This document shows positions 27,401 through 36,618 of a DNA stretch of 64,000 nt, piece after piece. The position numbers were made by a program, and so were the translations under genes. The notes beneath the pieces were generated by a model, which saw only the letters and a list, made by a program, of their open reading frames with translations, searched no databases and had not been told where the DNA came from. Each line of letters starts with the position of its first letter. Position 1 is the stretch's first letter. This stretch comes from Trichocoleus desertorum NBK24 (GTDB lineage: Bacteria > Cyanobacteriota > Cyanobacteriia > FACHB-46): assembly GCF_030409055.1 (NCBI RefSeq), contig NZ_CP116619.1, forward strand, positions 4,069,628-4,133,627, in the 5' to 3' direction.

Positions 27401-28273
27401 CTAAGCAGGGGTAACACTAACGATAGTGCCGCCCATACGATGAATCTGTTGCATCTTGGGTAGCATCTGCTCGTAGGGAATGAGATACGCAACACTGCTG
27501 CGGCGAACTTTGGGATATCCAGGGTTGCGAATTCCGCTTACTTCTAGACGATAGATCCGTCCGCTTTCACCCCAAGAGCCACCCAATGCCTTGTTAGGAG
27601 TGTCATCGCCAACGCTGCTATGGAAGCCACGGCTACCTTCACCCGTAGGCTTGACAATGGTAGAAGCGCGGTTTTGAGCCAATTCGCGGAATACGTGAGG
27701 AGCTTTACCTGCAACTTGAGCGCGATCGCTGTTGGCATAACCACGATAGAGCTTGAACATGCGAGTAAAGCCTGTGGTTCTTACCCCTGGATCGACTGAG
27801 AAGCCCCGGTAGTAAGGCACCACGTTGTTGCCAAAATTATCTTCGTATTCAGCGCTGTCGATGTAAGAGTCGATTTCAGCGTCGTAACCTTTTTCGTTGT
27901 AAAGGTTGAGGTGAAAATTAATTTCGTCTTCTGAATAGGGAGCACGACCGAGCAAGTGCTTGTAATTCAGTTCAATAAAGCGGGTATTGGAATTAGGAAA
28001 AAGAAATTTGTTTTTATAAAGATCGGACTTCGCGATCGCCCGGACAAACTCCCGCACTGTGATGTTGCCTTGGCGGAGTTGAGACTCGCTATTATTGAGG
28101 CGCTCAGACTTCATCACGTAGTCGTTGCCTAAAACTTGGCGATAAGCAACCCGGATTACGGAGCGAAGATCATCTTCTGACCAGTCTGGACGCAATTCTA
28201 CTCTAGTTGCATCAAACGCAGAAACGCCGAGCTTCCCTGCTGTCGCCAAATTAGACGCTGCTAAACCGCTCAT
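27401..28273 (-). CDS. cpcC: Phycocyanin-associated rod linker CpcC
   Basis: 290 residues. The N-terminal PBS linker domain (~20-150) has [51 protein letters not shown] and [13 protein letters not shown]. The C-terminal CpcD domain (~235-290) has [26 protein letters not shown] and RMGGTIVSV. This two-domain layout is that of the ~32 kDa rod linker that joins successive phycocyanin hexamers. Position after cpcBA is standard. Confidence 0.95.
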   Translation of the reverse strand: MSGLAASNLATAGKLGVSAFDATRVELRPDWSEDDLRSVIRVAYRQVLGNDYVMKSERLNNSESQLRQGNITVREFVRAIAKSDLYKNKFLFPNSNTRFIELNYKHLLGRAPYSEDEINFHLNLYNEKGYDAEIDSYIDSAEYEDNFGNNVVPYYRGFSVDPGVRTTGFTRMFKLYRGYANSDRAQVAGKAPHVFRELAQNRASTIVKPTGEGSRGFHSSVGDDTPNKALGGSWGESGRIYRLEVSGIRNPGYPKVRRSSVAYLIPYEQMLPKMQQIHRMGGTIVSVTPA

Positions 28274-28335
28274 GCATGCCCTCCCAACACAAAAGATTTT
28301 TGAAGATTCTTAATATTCAAATTGAGAAAAACAAT

Positions 28336-28391
28336 GCCCGGGAAGATAAACAACTGCTAACCCTCGCCAGCACTTGCATATCTTTCCGGGC
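28336..28391 (-). terminator. Large hairpin between cpcA and cpcC (attenuator or processing element)
   Basis: Arms 28336-28348 and 28379-28391 form a 13-bp stem with a single mismatch (GCCCGG/CCGGGC at the base), loop ~30. It begins 12 bases after the cpcA stop. It lacks a T-run, fitting a partial attenuator or 3'-end stabiliser. Such structures in other cyanobacterial cpc operons keep linker mRNA below cpcBA mRNA. Confidence 0.6.
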
Positions 28392-28402
28392 CATGCGTTC
28401 AG

Positions 28403-28891
28403 TTAGCTTAGAGCGTTGATCGCGTAGTCGATGTAAGCGTTAGCTTCTACAGCAGCTTGTCCGGTGATACCGTGGTTAGCTTTGATGTGCTTCAGAGCTT
28501 CAACGTACCAGCTGTTGGAGAGGTCGAAGGTCCGGTGCATTTCATCTAGACCAGCGAGGAGGTACTCATCCAAAGGACCTGTGCCACCAGCTACCAAGCT
28601 GTAGGTGATGATGCGCAGGTAGTAGCCGATGTCACGAGCACACTTGGACTTACCACGAGCATCAGAGGCCATGTTGTTGCCTGCTTGCTGGGTGGTGTAT
28701 GGGAACTTTTGGTAAACAGCGTTAGCTGCGCCATCAACCAATCTTTGAGCATTGCTGGTGAGAGTGCGAGCTGCTTCCATTGCGGCTGCGGCGCGCTCAT
28801 AGCGACCATAAACTTGGTGCATTTCAGCGTTGCTGAGGAAACGGCCCTGAGTATCTGCTGCTGCGATCGCTTCGGTAATGGGGGTCTTCAT
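28403..28891 (-). CDS. cpcA: Phycocyanin alpha subunit
   Basis: 162 residues, the normal length. The globin-like phycobiliprotein carries one bilin on Cys-84, visible in [36 protein letters not shown] at the start and [10 protein letters not shown]-type ending are characteristic. It follows cpcB by 83 bases. Chromophore attached by CpcE/CpcF, encoded further along the same operon. Confidence 0.98.
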   Translation of the reverse strand: MKTPITEAIAAADTQGRFLSNAEMHQVYGRYERAAAAMEAARTLTSNAQRLVDGAANAVYQKFPYTTQQAGNNMASDARGKSKCARDIGYYLRIITYSLVAGGTGPLDEYLLAGLDEMHRTFDLSNSWYVEALKHIKANHGITGQAAVEANAYIDYAINALS

Positions 28892-28974
28892 AGTTGTGGT
28901 ATCTCCCTAAATATCCTGTTCTGCAAAGTTTTTGTAGAAACGTGATCCGTTACTGAGTTAAAACGGGGGCTAGA

Positions 28975-29493
28975 TTAGCCAACTGCAGCAGCAGCACGGT
29001 CGAAGTAGCTAGCGAGTTCAGACATCAACGCATTGCAATCACCCTTGGTGATACCGTTGGGGTCGTTAGCAACTGCGATCGCAGCATCCTTCATTTTTTG
29101 AACGCCAGCAGCAACAGAACCACCGGGTACACCTAGAGCTTGGTAGGTCTCGCGAAGGCCGTTCAAGCAGCGATCGTCGAGAACACTGGAATCACCAGCG
29201 ATGGTTGCGTAGGTTACATAACGCAAGATGATTTCCATGTCGCGGAGGCAAGCAGCCATCCGACGGTTGGTGTATGCGTTACCGCCGGGTTGGATCAGTT
29301 GAGGCTGCTCTTCGAACAAAGCACGAGCTGCATTAGCAACGATGGTGGAAGCGTTGCCAGTGATGCGGTTAACAACATCAAGGCGCTTGTTGCCTTCCTT
29401 AACCATGTTGCTTAGGGCGTCGAGCTGAGAACCGCTCAGGAATTCGCCCTTAGCATCAGCCTGAGAAACAACCTTGGCGAATGCATCTAACAT
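28975..29493 (-). CDS. cpcB: Phycocyanin beta subunit
   Basis: 172 residues. Two bilin sites are visible: the Cys in [17 protein letters not shown] (Cys-82/84) and the Cys in [17 protein letters not shown] (Cys-153/155, the CpcT target). The asparagine of the [10 protein letters not shown] region, methylated in most homologues, is present. AGGAGA precedes the ATG at good spacing. First gene of the operon. Confidence 0.98.
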   Translation of the reverse strand: MLDAFAKVVSQADAKGEFLSGSQLDALSNMVKEGNKRLDVVNRITGNASTIVANAARALFEEQPQLIQPGGNAYTNRRMAACLRDMEIILRYVTYATIAGDSSVLDDRCLNGLRETYQALGVPGGSVAAGVQKMKDAAIAVANDPNGITKGDCNALMSELASYFDRAAAAVG

Positions 29494-30048
29494 GGACTTT
29501 TTCTCCTAATTTTGACTTGAGTTTGAATCTGATTTCAGAGCTGGGATGTTAGTTCAGCCATTTCAAGCTGCTTAGGCAACCTGGAAAGGTGCGACGGACA
29601 TCAACCAAAACTTTTAAGGTCTCTCATCCTTATAACCCGTCACCAACGGTAAAGAGTAAAGGTAGGTTAAGAAATCTGAGAAAATTTCATTTTTGTATGA
29701 GAGAACTCAAAACTCAATAAATCGGCGCTTTGGTTAACTTTTGCCTGTCGTTTATACCCTTCAGGTTATTTTTATACACCGCGACAGAGGCTTTGTTTAT
29801 TACAAGTTATTAAAACCAACGAATCTATGCGAACGATTAATTCAAATGCTTATCAATCAAAGGCTTTAGCCGATAAATAGGTAGAAATATCACAACATTT
29901 CGTTACATTATTGTGGAGTATTTATACTCAGTTTCTGTCAGGAGATAAATTTATAGTTTCTTAATAGAGCGGCAAAAGTAGATATAGCAATGGGTTTGGA
30001 TTCTGAAGTTTTTAAAGCCAATTTAGCTGTTGTGTAGATATGTGTAAC
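29494..30048 (-). promoter_or_regulatory. cpc operon promoter and long leader region
   Basis: 555 bases without a gene upstream of cpcB, AT-rich, especially 29640-30040. It ends with AGGAGA before cpcB. cpc operons normally have strong promoters and long 5' leaders, and this region must hold them. I could not fix a -10/-35 pair: several TATAAA/TATAAT-like runs exist (for example around 29755 and 29930) and no choice is decisive. Confidence 0.55.
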
Positions 30049-31026
30049 TTAAAATTTCGACTGAATGTTTAAGTTTGGTAAAGTAATTCGCTTCTTAAGA
30101 ACCTCCAAAAGGGTTTTGAAAATGGGCGGAGGCGTTGCTGTGACTTCGATCCAAGTCTCTGAGACCGGGTGCTGTAGTCGAAGTTTCCAAGCATGCAACA
30201 TTTGCCCTGGCAGGTTGACCCCTAGGGAACGTTGAGAACTGTAAACTGGGTCTCCCACAATCGGATGACCCGTTTGAGTGCTGTGAACTCGAATCTGATG
30301 AGTGCGGCCAGTTTCTAGCTGAAAATGCATCAGCGTGTAGTTGCCCAACCGCTCTAGCACTCGCCAATGGGTCACGGCTCGACGGCCTCCCTTTTCTTCT
30401 GGGACGATCGCCATCTTTTTGCGATCTACAGGATGACGGCCGATCGGTAGGTCAATGGTGCCACTCTCAGCCGCAGGCGAACCGTAAACCACGGCCAGAT
30501 AGTCTCGACGAGCGGTTTTGGCTTTCAGTTGGGCTTGCAAGTGCTGATGGGCTTGGTCTGTTTTGGCGATCGCGATCGCCCCACTGGTGTCTTTATCCAG
30601 ACGATGGACAATCCCCGGTCGCTGCACCCCCCCAATGCCAGGGAGCGCATTTAGCCCCGACAGGGTTTGGCAGTGGGCCAACAGCGCGTGAACCAGTGTG
30701 CCTGATTCGTGCCCTGGGGCGGGATGCACAACCAACCCCGCAGGCTTGTTCAGAATCAGCAAATGCTCGTCTTCGTAGAGGATATCGAGGGGAATTTTTT
30801 CCGGTTGTAACTCTAGTGGCTGGGCATCAGGAATCTCGACCTGTATGCGATCGCCTGTTTGCACTGTGACTTTCTTGGAGGTGCAAACTTGACCATTTAC
30901 CTGCACCTGTCCTTGCTCAATCAGTTTTTGCAACCGAGAGCGAGATAAATCAGGTAATTGTTCTGATAGCCAGCGATCGAGCCGCTCCCCAGCCTGTTCA
31001 ACCTGTAAATTAACTTCTGAAGCCAA
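30049..31026 (-). CDS. rluD: RluA/RluD-family 23S rRNA pseudouridine synthase
   Basis: 325 residues from a TTG start (an in-frame stop lies four codons upstream, so no longer form exists). An N-terminal S4 RNA-binding domain (ERLDRWLSEQLPDLSRSRLQ) is followed by the synthase domain with the catalytic Asp in IVHRLDKDTSGAIAIAKT and the late LETGRTHQIRVH motif. Closest to RluD, which modifies the helix-69 loop, but RluA-type siblings cannot be separated by eye. Confidence 0.88.
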   Translation of the reverse strand: MASEVNLQVEQAGERLDRWLSEQLPDLSRSRLQKLIEQGQVQVNGQVCTSKKVTVQTGDRIQVEIPDAQPLELQPEKIPLDILYEDEHLLILNKPAGLVVHPAPGHESGTLVHALLAHCQTLSGLNALPGIGGVQRPGIVHRLDKDTSGAIAIAKTDQAHQHLQAQLKAKTARRDYLAVVYGSPAAESGTIDLPIGRHPVDRKKMAIVPEEKGGRRAVTHWRVLERLGNYTLMHFQLETGRTHQIRVHSTQTGHPIVGDPVYSSQRSLGVNLPGQMLHAWKLRLQHPVSETWIEVTATPPPIFKTLLEVLKKRITLPNLNIQSKF

Positions 31027-31149
31027 AGTAACTAGCCCTCAAAACCGAGTCATGGAATGCGCCTCTTCCATTGTCGGTTGTGCAGCGGCTCTAAAGCTAT
31101 TTGCAGCTGTTATTTGCTGAAACGAAAAATAAGTTTTGCCCCTGACTTC

Positions 31150-31965
31150 TCACCCCTCATTCCTCACCCCTAATTCTGAAGGCCGAGAACTAGAGAGCAC
31201 TGCATGTAAATTAACTACCGAGCCAATCACCGCGATCGCCGGGGCGCTAAATTCAGCGGCTTCCATCTGGGCCACGATAGTGTTGAAGGTGCCGATGAGT
31301 TCTTCTTGGTCGGGACGAGTGCCCCACCGAATTAAGGCAATGGGGGTTTCTGCTCCCAGCCCAGCCGCTTGTAGCTCGCTCAAGATGTGGGGCAAGTTGT
31401 GAATCCCCATATAAACCACAATCGTCTCCGAGCCGTAGGCGATCGCTGACCAATTGACCTCTGGACGGTATTTGCCTGCGGATTCATGACCTGTGACAAA
31501 GGTGACAGAAGAACTATGCAAGCGATGGGTGAGGGGAATTCCGGCATAGGCGGGAGCAGCAATTCCAGAAGTCACTCCCGGCACAACCTCCACAGACACC
31601 CCTGCTCGCATCAAATCTTCCATCTCCTCGCCACCGCGACCAAATACAAACGGGTCACCGCCTTTGAGACGCACGATCACTGCTTGAGTTTGAGCTTTTT
31701 CAATCAGGAGTTGAGTCGTTTCTTCTTGCACTAAAGAGTGACGACCCCGGCGCTTACCTGCATCGATTTTTTCAGCACGAGGATTAATTAAGGCCAAAAT
31801 TTGGGGGCTAACCAGCGCGTCGTAAATGACGATATCAGCGCACTCCAGTAGGGTTTTGCCTTTCACCGTCAGCAAACCTGGGTCTCCCGGCCCTGCGCCC
31901 ACTAGATACACCTTACCGAGGCAAGTTGGAGAACCAATGGTTGTGAGGTTAGCGTCAGCAGTCAT
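31150..31965 (-). CDS. cobA: Uroporphyrinogen-III C-methyltransferase (SUMT)
   Basis: 271 residues from the ATG at 31965. It methylates uroporphyrinogen III at C2 and C7 to give precorrin-2, the branch point to siroheme and cobalamin. Seen: [60 protein letters not shown] and LTHR. This is the stand-alone form, without the CysG dehydrogenase domain. It lies downstream of sirB on the same strand. Confidence 0.94.
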   Translation of the reverse strand: MTADANLTTIGSPTCLGKVYLVGAGPGDPGLLTVKGKTLLECADIVIYDALVSPQILALINPRAEKIDAGKRRGRHSLVQEETTQLLIEKAQTQAVIVRLKGGDPFVFGRGGEEMEDLMRAGVSVEVVPGVTSGIAAPAYAGIPLTHRLHSSSVTFVTGHESAGKYRPEVNWSAIAYGSETIVVYMGIHNLPHILSELQAAGLGAETPIALIRWGTRPDQEELIGTFNTIVAQMEAAEFSAPAIAVIGSVVNLHAVLSSSRPSELGVRNEG

Positions 31966-32129
31966 AGAAGTTGCAAGGCAATGAGGAGGAGTAGAAGTCG
32001 AAAATTTAACACCCGACAAGCTGGGGCAATGCTTCAGCCTAAGAGAGTTGGTTTAACAAAACTGAAATATTTGATACAAAAATTACCTAACTGCCCCTAA
32101 CTACTTACAAGCCAGCGGACAGGCGATCG

Positions 32130-33059
32130 CTACCTTTGGGCCGAGCTTTGCGCCGAGTAACTAGGAGCAAAATTCAGGGGAAGATCTAAAACCAGAGAAG
32201 CCAGAGCGGGGCTAGTTCCTAGAGGTTCAGCCAGGATGAGTTCTACGTCTGGAAATTGCCGAGACAGTTGCGTCACTAACTGGGCGATCGCATCTGTAAT
32301 GCCCCCTGCAAACAAGAAGTAGGGCAGGATACCCACTCGGCGATGACCCATTTGCACCAAGTCAGCCACCGTTGACTCCAAGCTGGGGGGCACCGACCAG
32401 TAAGCAGGCACCGCATTCAGTTCAGCCGCGATCGCCTCAATGGGGGCATTCGCCTCAGGTCGTCGGCTCCCATGCGACAGCAGAATCCAAGCATCTACGG
32501 CAGTGGTTGACATTGGAGTTGCCAGAAGCTGACTTAAGTTGGAGTGAGTGCCTAAGTAGGGAGAGACTTGCAAGTTGAGATTTGCCCCTAAAGCAGTTTG
32601 GGCTAGCTCCACCTCAGCAGGAATGTCTTCCATCACATGCACCCCTGGCAGCAAAAAGAGGGGCACTAGCTGCATCACTGGCGATTCAACTTGCAGCATT
32701 TGCTGATTTTTTAGATGGCTTAGGGCTAAAAGGCGATCGCCAAATTGTTGAATCTGCTGGTGTAGGGGTTGCGGCCCTAGTTCTAGGCAAGCAGTTCCGA
32801 CTAATGGCAAGTGCGGGTGGCAAATCGTGGCTGGTGCGGGCGCGGCAGTGGGTTTCAGCAAATGCCTCGGTGACTGAGGACTATCCGCATAACTCAAGTG
32901 AGGTGCCACATCCTGGCCTTTGTCCCCGCTTTTGTTTCCTAGGTGATAGCGCTGCTGGATTTCTTGGTTCACTAACTGGGCCAATTGTTCCACCGCGATC
33001 GCGGGTCGAGGATCACGGCTACCATGAAACACCAACAAGTAGGCAGAAGATAAGTTCAA
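32130..33059 (-). CDS. sirB: Sirohydrochlorin chelatase (SirB/CbiX, two-domain)
   Basis: 309 residues from a TTG (no in-frame ATG fits and no clear Shine-Dalgarno). Class II chelatase that inserts Fe2+ (or Co2+) into sirohydrochlorin. Two half-domains are visible, each opening with a strand and catalytic His: LLVFHGSRDPRP at ~8-19 and AWILLSHGSRRPEAN at ~190. LVPLFLLPGVHVMEDIP in the first half and ILPYFLFAGGITDAI in the second are matching metal-site strands. A His/Pro-rich insert sits between residues ~40 and 80. Together with cobA it gives siroheme for nitrite and sulfite reductases. Confidence 0.88.
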   Translation of the reverse strand: MNLSSAYLLVFHGSRDPRPAIAVEQLAQLVNQEIQQRYHLGNKSGDKGQDVAPHLSYADSPQSPRHLLKPTAAPAPATICHPHLPLVGTACLELGPQPLHQQIQQFGDRLLALSHLKNQQMLQVESPVMQLVPLFLLPGVHVMEDIPAEVELAQTALGANLNLQVSPYLGTHSNLSQLLATPMSTTAVDAWILLSHGSRRPEANAPIEAIAAELNAVPAYWSVPPSLESTVADLVQMGHRRVGILPYFLFAGGITDAIAQLVTQLSRQFPDVELILAEPLGTSPALASLVLDLPLNFAPSYSAQSSAQR

Positions 33060-33085
33060 GAGTGCGCCAAAAAATTCAGATCTTC

Positions 33086-33108
33086 ATTGTAAATTGTATT
33101 TTTACAAT
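33086..33108. promoter_or_regulatory. Perfect 8-bp inverted repeat upstream of sirB
   Basis: ATTGTAAA (33086-33093) and TTTACAAT (33101-33108) with a 7-base spacer, starting 26 bases before the sirB start codon. It could be an operator or a leader hairpin. It does not fit the NtcA spacing (GTA-N8-TAC). Confidence 0.35.
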
Positions 33109-33197
33109 CCCAGAGAATTAGTATAAATAGGTGCTATTTGACAGCAAATTCGTACTTGCAACTCCCAATTAACTCACGATCAATCTAAGTGTCACAC

Positions 33198-33225
33198 CCA
33201 AAAAGAAAGGTGCCTAGTGGCACCT
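33198..33225 (-). terminator. Rho-independent terminator of dps
   Basis: On the minus strand, stem AGGTGCC/GGCACCT (33219-33225 and 33208-33214), loop of 4, followed by TTCTTTTT. It lies ~85 bases beyond the dps stop. Confidence 0.85.
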
Positions 33226-33310
33226 CAAAAGAATTTGTGAAAAGTTCACTTGGGTCTGCGTTCTTTCAGCAAAACTCCTAAGTACTTAAACCTGGCTACT
33301 TGCTAGAAGG

Positions 33311-33871
33311 CTAGTTACTAGAACTTGCTGCTTGAACAAAGGCCAGCGTTAAACTGTCGTGAGTCAAGAAGTGAGCCAAGTGGAACGCTCGATCTTCTGT
33401 CTTCAGTAGAATTTGCTCATAGAGATAGCGAGTGGCGCGATCGCCCAGGCTTTCAGCTTGTCCTGCTTGGCGGCGTACCAACTTAATTAGAGCTTGCTCA
33501 GCTTGTAGGTCGTTTTCTACCATTTGGCGGCAAGAGAAAACACCATCAGGCTCTGGAGTAAAGCAGCAAAGTTCTGCGAGCTTCGTAAAGCTCGCTACTG
33601 GCACGCCACCTAAACCATCTAAGCGTTCGCCCACGTCGTGAGCATGGCCTTGCACAGCTTCGTAGCCTTCCGAAAAGAATTCGTGTAGAGAATAGAATTC
33701 TGCACCTTCAACCACAAAATGGTGCTTTTGATACTGCAAATAGAGCGCTTGGAAACTTGCAAGTGCAATGTTTAGCCCTTCACATACAGGAACAGTTACA
33801 CTGCGCTCCAACAAAATTGGATTATCGTAAACTTGGTCAACAGAACGTAATAAGTTTTGAGTTTCAGACAT
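33311..33871 (-). CDS. dps: Dps-family mini-ferritin with His-type ferroxidase centre
   Basis: 186 residues. Dps forms 12-mers that oxidise and store iron and protect DNA from peroxide. The ferroxidase pattern is visible in [10 protein letters not shown] and FYSLHEFF (two ligand His), and [15 protein letters not shown], where the usual first Asp of D-x3-E is His while the Glu remains. This substitution matches the His-type cyanobacterial Dps class (Nostoc NpDps4-like). A strong terminator follows. Confidence 0.88.
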   Translation of the reverse strand: MSETQNLLRSVDQVYDNPILLERSVTVPVCEGLNIALASFQALYLQYQKHHFVVEGAEFYSLHEFFSEGYEAVQGHAHDVGERLDGLGGVPVASFTKLAELCCFTPEPDGVFSCRQMVENDLQAEQALIKLVRRQAGQAESLGDRATRYLYEQILLKTEDRAFHLAHFLTHDSLTLAFVQAASSSN

Positions 33872-34123
33872 CGTTTCCCCTCCCGTGTCACTGTCTTCAA
33901 GACTGTGAATAACCTCAATCTACCACGCTGATTTTTAGAGTCAACCAGGGGCTAAATTTCTATTAGGAATGATTGTCAATATATTTGCCAATTTGGCTTG
34001 CAAAAATTTAGTTCGTATTGCGATCGCCCTCACTCCTAAAAGGTTTGAGCTAAGATCAAGTGAGATTAATTCACAGAAATAATTTTTCTGATTGCTTGAT
34101 TTTTATCTCTTCAGGAGTAGAGA

Positions 34124-35665
34124 TTAGAATCGATTTATTCCACTTTTCTTAACAGGGTGGATGCTGCATTCAGCTATTTTGGTCGCGATCGCTTCGGCAT
34201 GACGCCACCAATAAGAGCCTCCTACCCAAACCCGCGATGGTAAATGGCCCACTGGCGCAGAACGATTAAATTTCAGGTTGCTATGGATAGGAGCAGAGTT
34301 GTGTAGAGGCCAACCGATGCGTTGGCAGAAGCTGCCATAATCTGATTCAACGCTCTGATAAATTTGGGTTTGCACCGTCCAACCAAAGCGCTTTTGGCTG
34401 TGTTTTGTCCACAGACCATCAATAATTTGGATATCTTCGCAGGGTAACTTGCTGATGTCACCCGGTAGCAAATACCGCCCCAGTGGTTTACCCAGCGCTT
34501 GGCAGAGTACGGCCCAAGTTTCTTGATCGGCTGCCTGCCAGTGAGCCGCTGCTAGCAAATCTCGCAATTTGGTGTAGTCCACCCCAGCCGTAAACAAACC
34601 TTGACGAAGTAACTGAACAGGAGCCACAGCGGGCGATCGCACTTGAGAGGAAATCAGTCGAGCCTGTTGGATTGGAGAGCGAGCAGAAGTGGCAATGAGT
34701 TGATTGGTATTGATCGCTTGTAAGACTTCATCAGCCGACTGATACCGCTGGTTGATCGCTTCTTGGAGCAGTTTGTCGAGAACTTGCCCCAAGCGATCGC
34801 TGACTCTTTTTCCTTTGGGCAAAAAATCCCGCCAAGCCCAACTGTTTTCTGCAATGTCAAACATGTTTAAGGCAGGCACTTGGGTCAGCAGATGAATGCA
34901 GGTGACACCTAAGCTGTAGAGATCGCTGGCAGGCATAACCTTGCCTTTGGTCTGCTCTGGGGGCATATACTCTGGACTGCCAATGATGGTGCCAGTACAG
35001 GTGAGGTTGTTCCCAGCTAAAGATTTCGCCACGCCGAAGTCAATCAACACTAACTTGCGATCGCTCAAGGACTCCACTAGCGATCGCGCTCCTGCCTCTG
35101 TTTCCGCCTCTGGTGGCTGCAATCCTACCGTCATCGGCAGGTTAGGGCGGTAGCGCATGATATTAGCGGGTTTAATGTCGCGATGAATGACTTGGTGCTG
35201 GTGAATAAACTTCAACACAGGCAGCAAATCTTGCAGCAATTCCCAAATCTTGCTCTCGCTAAACCTACCCTGTTCTTGCAACTCTTGAGCTAGGGTTTGG
35301 CCTTTAATCCAAGCTTGAACCAAGTACAGCCGCTGCTCTTGCTCGAAGTGAGCTAGGAGCCTAGGAATTTGTGGATAGGTTCCTAACTCTTGCAGGCGGA
35401 CAGCTTCCTGATGAAACAGCTCGACAGCTTTGGTGAAATGGCTACCCGTGTGTTTGGGCACATGCAGTTGCTTAACCACACAAAAAGGCTTGAAAGGTAA
35501 ATCTTCGTCTACTGCCAAGAAAGTTCTGCCGAACCCGCCACGTCCAAGTGGTTGCAGGGGACGATAGCGCTCTCTGAGTAGCAGACGACCACCACAATGC
35601 TGACAAAACTGAGCAACGGTGGGGTTATTGGGGCGTTGGCAATCCGGATTCAGACAGTAGCTCAT
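34124..35665 (-). CDS. Serine/threonine protein kinase with N-terminal zinc ribbon and C-terminal GUN4 domain
   Basis: 513 residues. Residues ~4-24 hold a four-cysteine ribbon (CLNPDC, FCQHCG). The kinase domain (~33-300) has the glycine loop LGRGGFGRTFLAVDE, VVKQL (ATP lysine), VIHRDIKPANIMRY, VLIDFGVAKSL and GSPEYMPPEQ: all catalytic residues are present. Residues ~350-490 match GUN4 (DYTKLRDLLAAAHWQAADQE, then IDGLWTKHSQKRFGWTVQTQ), a porphyrin-binding fold that in stand-alone form activates Mg-chelatase. The fusion suggests tetrapyrrole sensing coupled to phosphorylation; target unknown. Confidence 0.9.
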   Translation of the reverse strand: MSYCLNPDCQRPNNPTVAQFCQHCGGRLLLRERYRPLQPLGRGGFGRTFLAVDEDLPFKPFCVVKQLHVPKHTGSHFTKAVELFHQEAVRLQELGTYPQIPRLLAHFEQEQRLYLVQAWIKGQTLAQELQEQGRFSESKIWELLQDLLPVLKFIHQHQVIHRDIKPANIMRYRPNLPMTVGLQPPEAETEAGARSLVESLSDRKLVLIDFGVAKSLAGNNLTCTGTIIGSPEYMPPEQTKGKVMPASDLYSLGVTCIHLLTQVPALNMFDIAENSWAWRDFLPKGKRVSDRLGQVLDKLLQEAINQRYQSADEVLQAINTNQLIATSARSPIQQARLISSQVRSPAVAPVQLLRQGLFTAGVDYTKLRDLLAAAHWQAADQETWAVLCQALGKPLGRYLLPGDISKLPCEDIQIIDGLWTKHSQKRFGWTVQTQIYQSVESDYGSFCQRIGWPLHNSAPIHSNLKFNRSAPVGHLPSRVWVGGSYWWRHAEAIATKIAECSIHPVKKSGINRF

Positions 35666-35811
35666 GCGCGATCGCGGATTTAGGTGATGTTCTATACCTA
35701 AAGGATTTTGAAGCTACCCGAACAATTTCTCACAATTCTTGAATATTGGAGTTCTGACATGCAATGAATTTCGGCTGTTGTTAAATGCGATCGCGCTATC
35801 GTCTTTGAGCC

Positions 35812-36222
35812 TTATCGTCTTTGAGCTTTATAGATATAGAAAGTGTTGAAAGCTCCCACAGTCTCAAAGTGGTAAGCGGGCAAAAAAGAGCCACCTAGAG
35901 AGAGATAGGGCGGCAAAAGCGCATTCACGGATAGGTCAGTTTGATAAGTACTAAAGAAGATGTAGTCTTGGCGCTGAGTGTTTTCTGCCACCAGTTGCTC
36001 CATCTCGCCGCGATTATTTTCTGCGAGGGAGAGACAGCGTTTCTGTAAGCCGAAGGCGGTAGGGGCTTGGGAGCAGATACTGTCCTTTAAGTATGTCCCT
36101 AGCTGCTCAGCCGCGTATTTGTTGTAGGCCGCTTCATTGGGGTTGGTGAGGGCCGAAGCAATTCCCATACCGAGCAGAGCCGTTAACCCTGTTAACAATG
36201 CGGCTGTCTTGACACCTTTCAT
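35812..36222 (-). CDS. DUF4359-like exported small protein
   Basis: 136 residues. The N-terminus is a signal peptide or membrane anchor (MKGVKTAALLTGLTALLGMG then IASA). The mature part has TNPNEAAYNKYAAEQL and a conserved cysteine pair (DSICSQAP, QKRCLSL), then YIFFSTYQTDLS, resembling the cyanobacterial DUF4359 family. Function unknown. Confidence 0.7.
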   Translation of the reverse strand: MKGVKTAALLTGLTALLGMGIASALTNPNEAAYNKYAAEQLGTYLKDSICSQAPTAFGLQKRCLSLAENNRGEMEQLVAENTQRQDYIFFSTYQTDLSVNALLPPYLSLGGSFLPAYHFETVGAFNTFYIYKAQRR

Positions 36223-36369
36223 ATAAACCTTTGCAAGTTGCTCTGCCGTGATCTGTGCTGAGTTAATCGCTGAATTAACCCATTACAGATTATCTGATTG
36301 TAAATTTAGTTTTTTTGCTCCCGGATCTAGAGAATTTTCTCAAAGGAGTGCTATACTTAGAAACGCGAT

Positions 36370-36443
36370 GGCGAGCGTGGCCAAGAGGTTAAGGCAGTGG
36401 ATTGTGGTTCCACCATTCGCGGGTTCAATTCCCGTCGTTCGCC
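36370..36443 (+). tRNA. tRNA-His (anticodon GTG)
   Basis: A cloverleaf can be drawn. Acceptor stem GCGAGCG (36371-36377) pairs with CGTTCGC (36436-36442), preceded by G-1 (36370) opposite C73 (36443), the tRNA-His identity pair. Anticodon arm GTGGA-TTGTGGT-TCCAC has GTG at positions 34-36, and the T-loop is TTCAATT. CCA is not encoded. Confidence 0.96.
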
Positions 36444-36618
36444 CTTAATACAGATTAGATAAGTTGAAGCAACGCTGATTTGCCAGTGTTACTCGAATTA
36501 AGCTGCCGAACAAGCGCTGCACACAGTTCAGGCTGTAGGAACTAGCTGCAAGAATTAATAGCATTCTGCAAGCTTGAGTGTTAGGGTTAGATATCCCATT
36601 TCCTTGGAGCGGTGAAAG

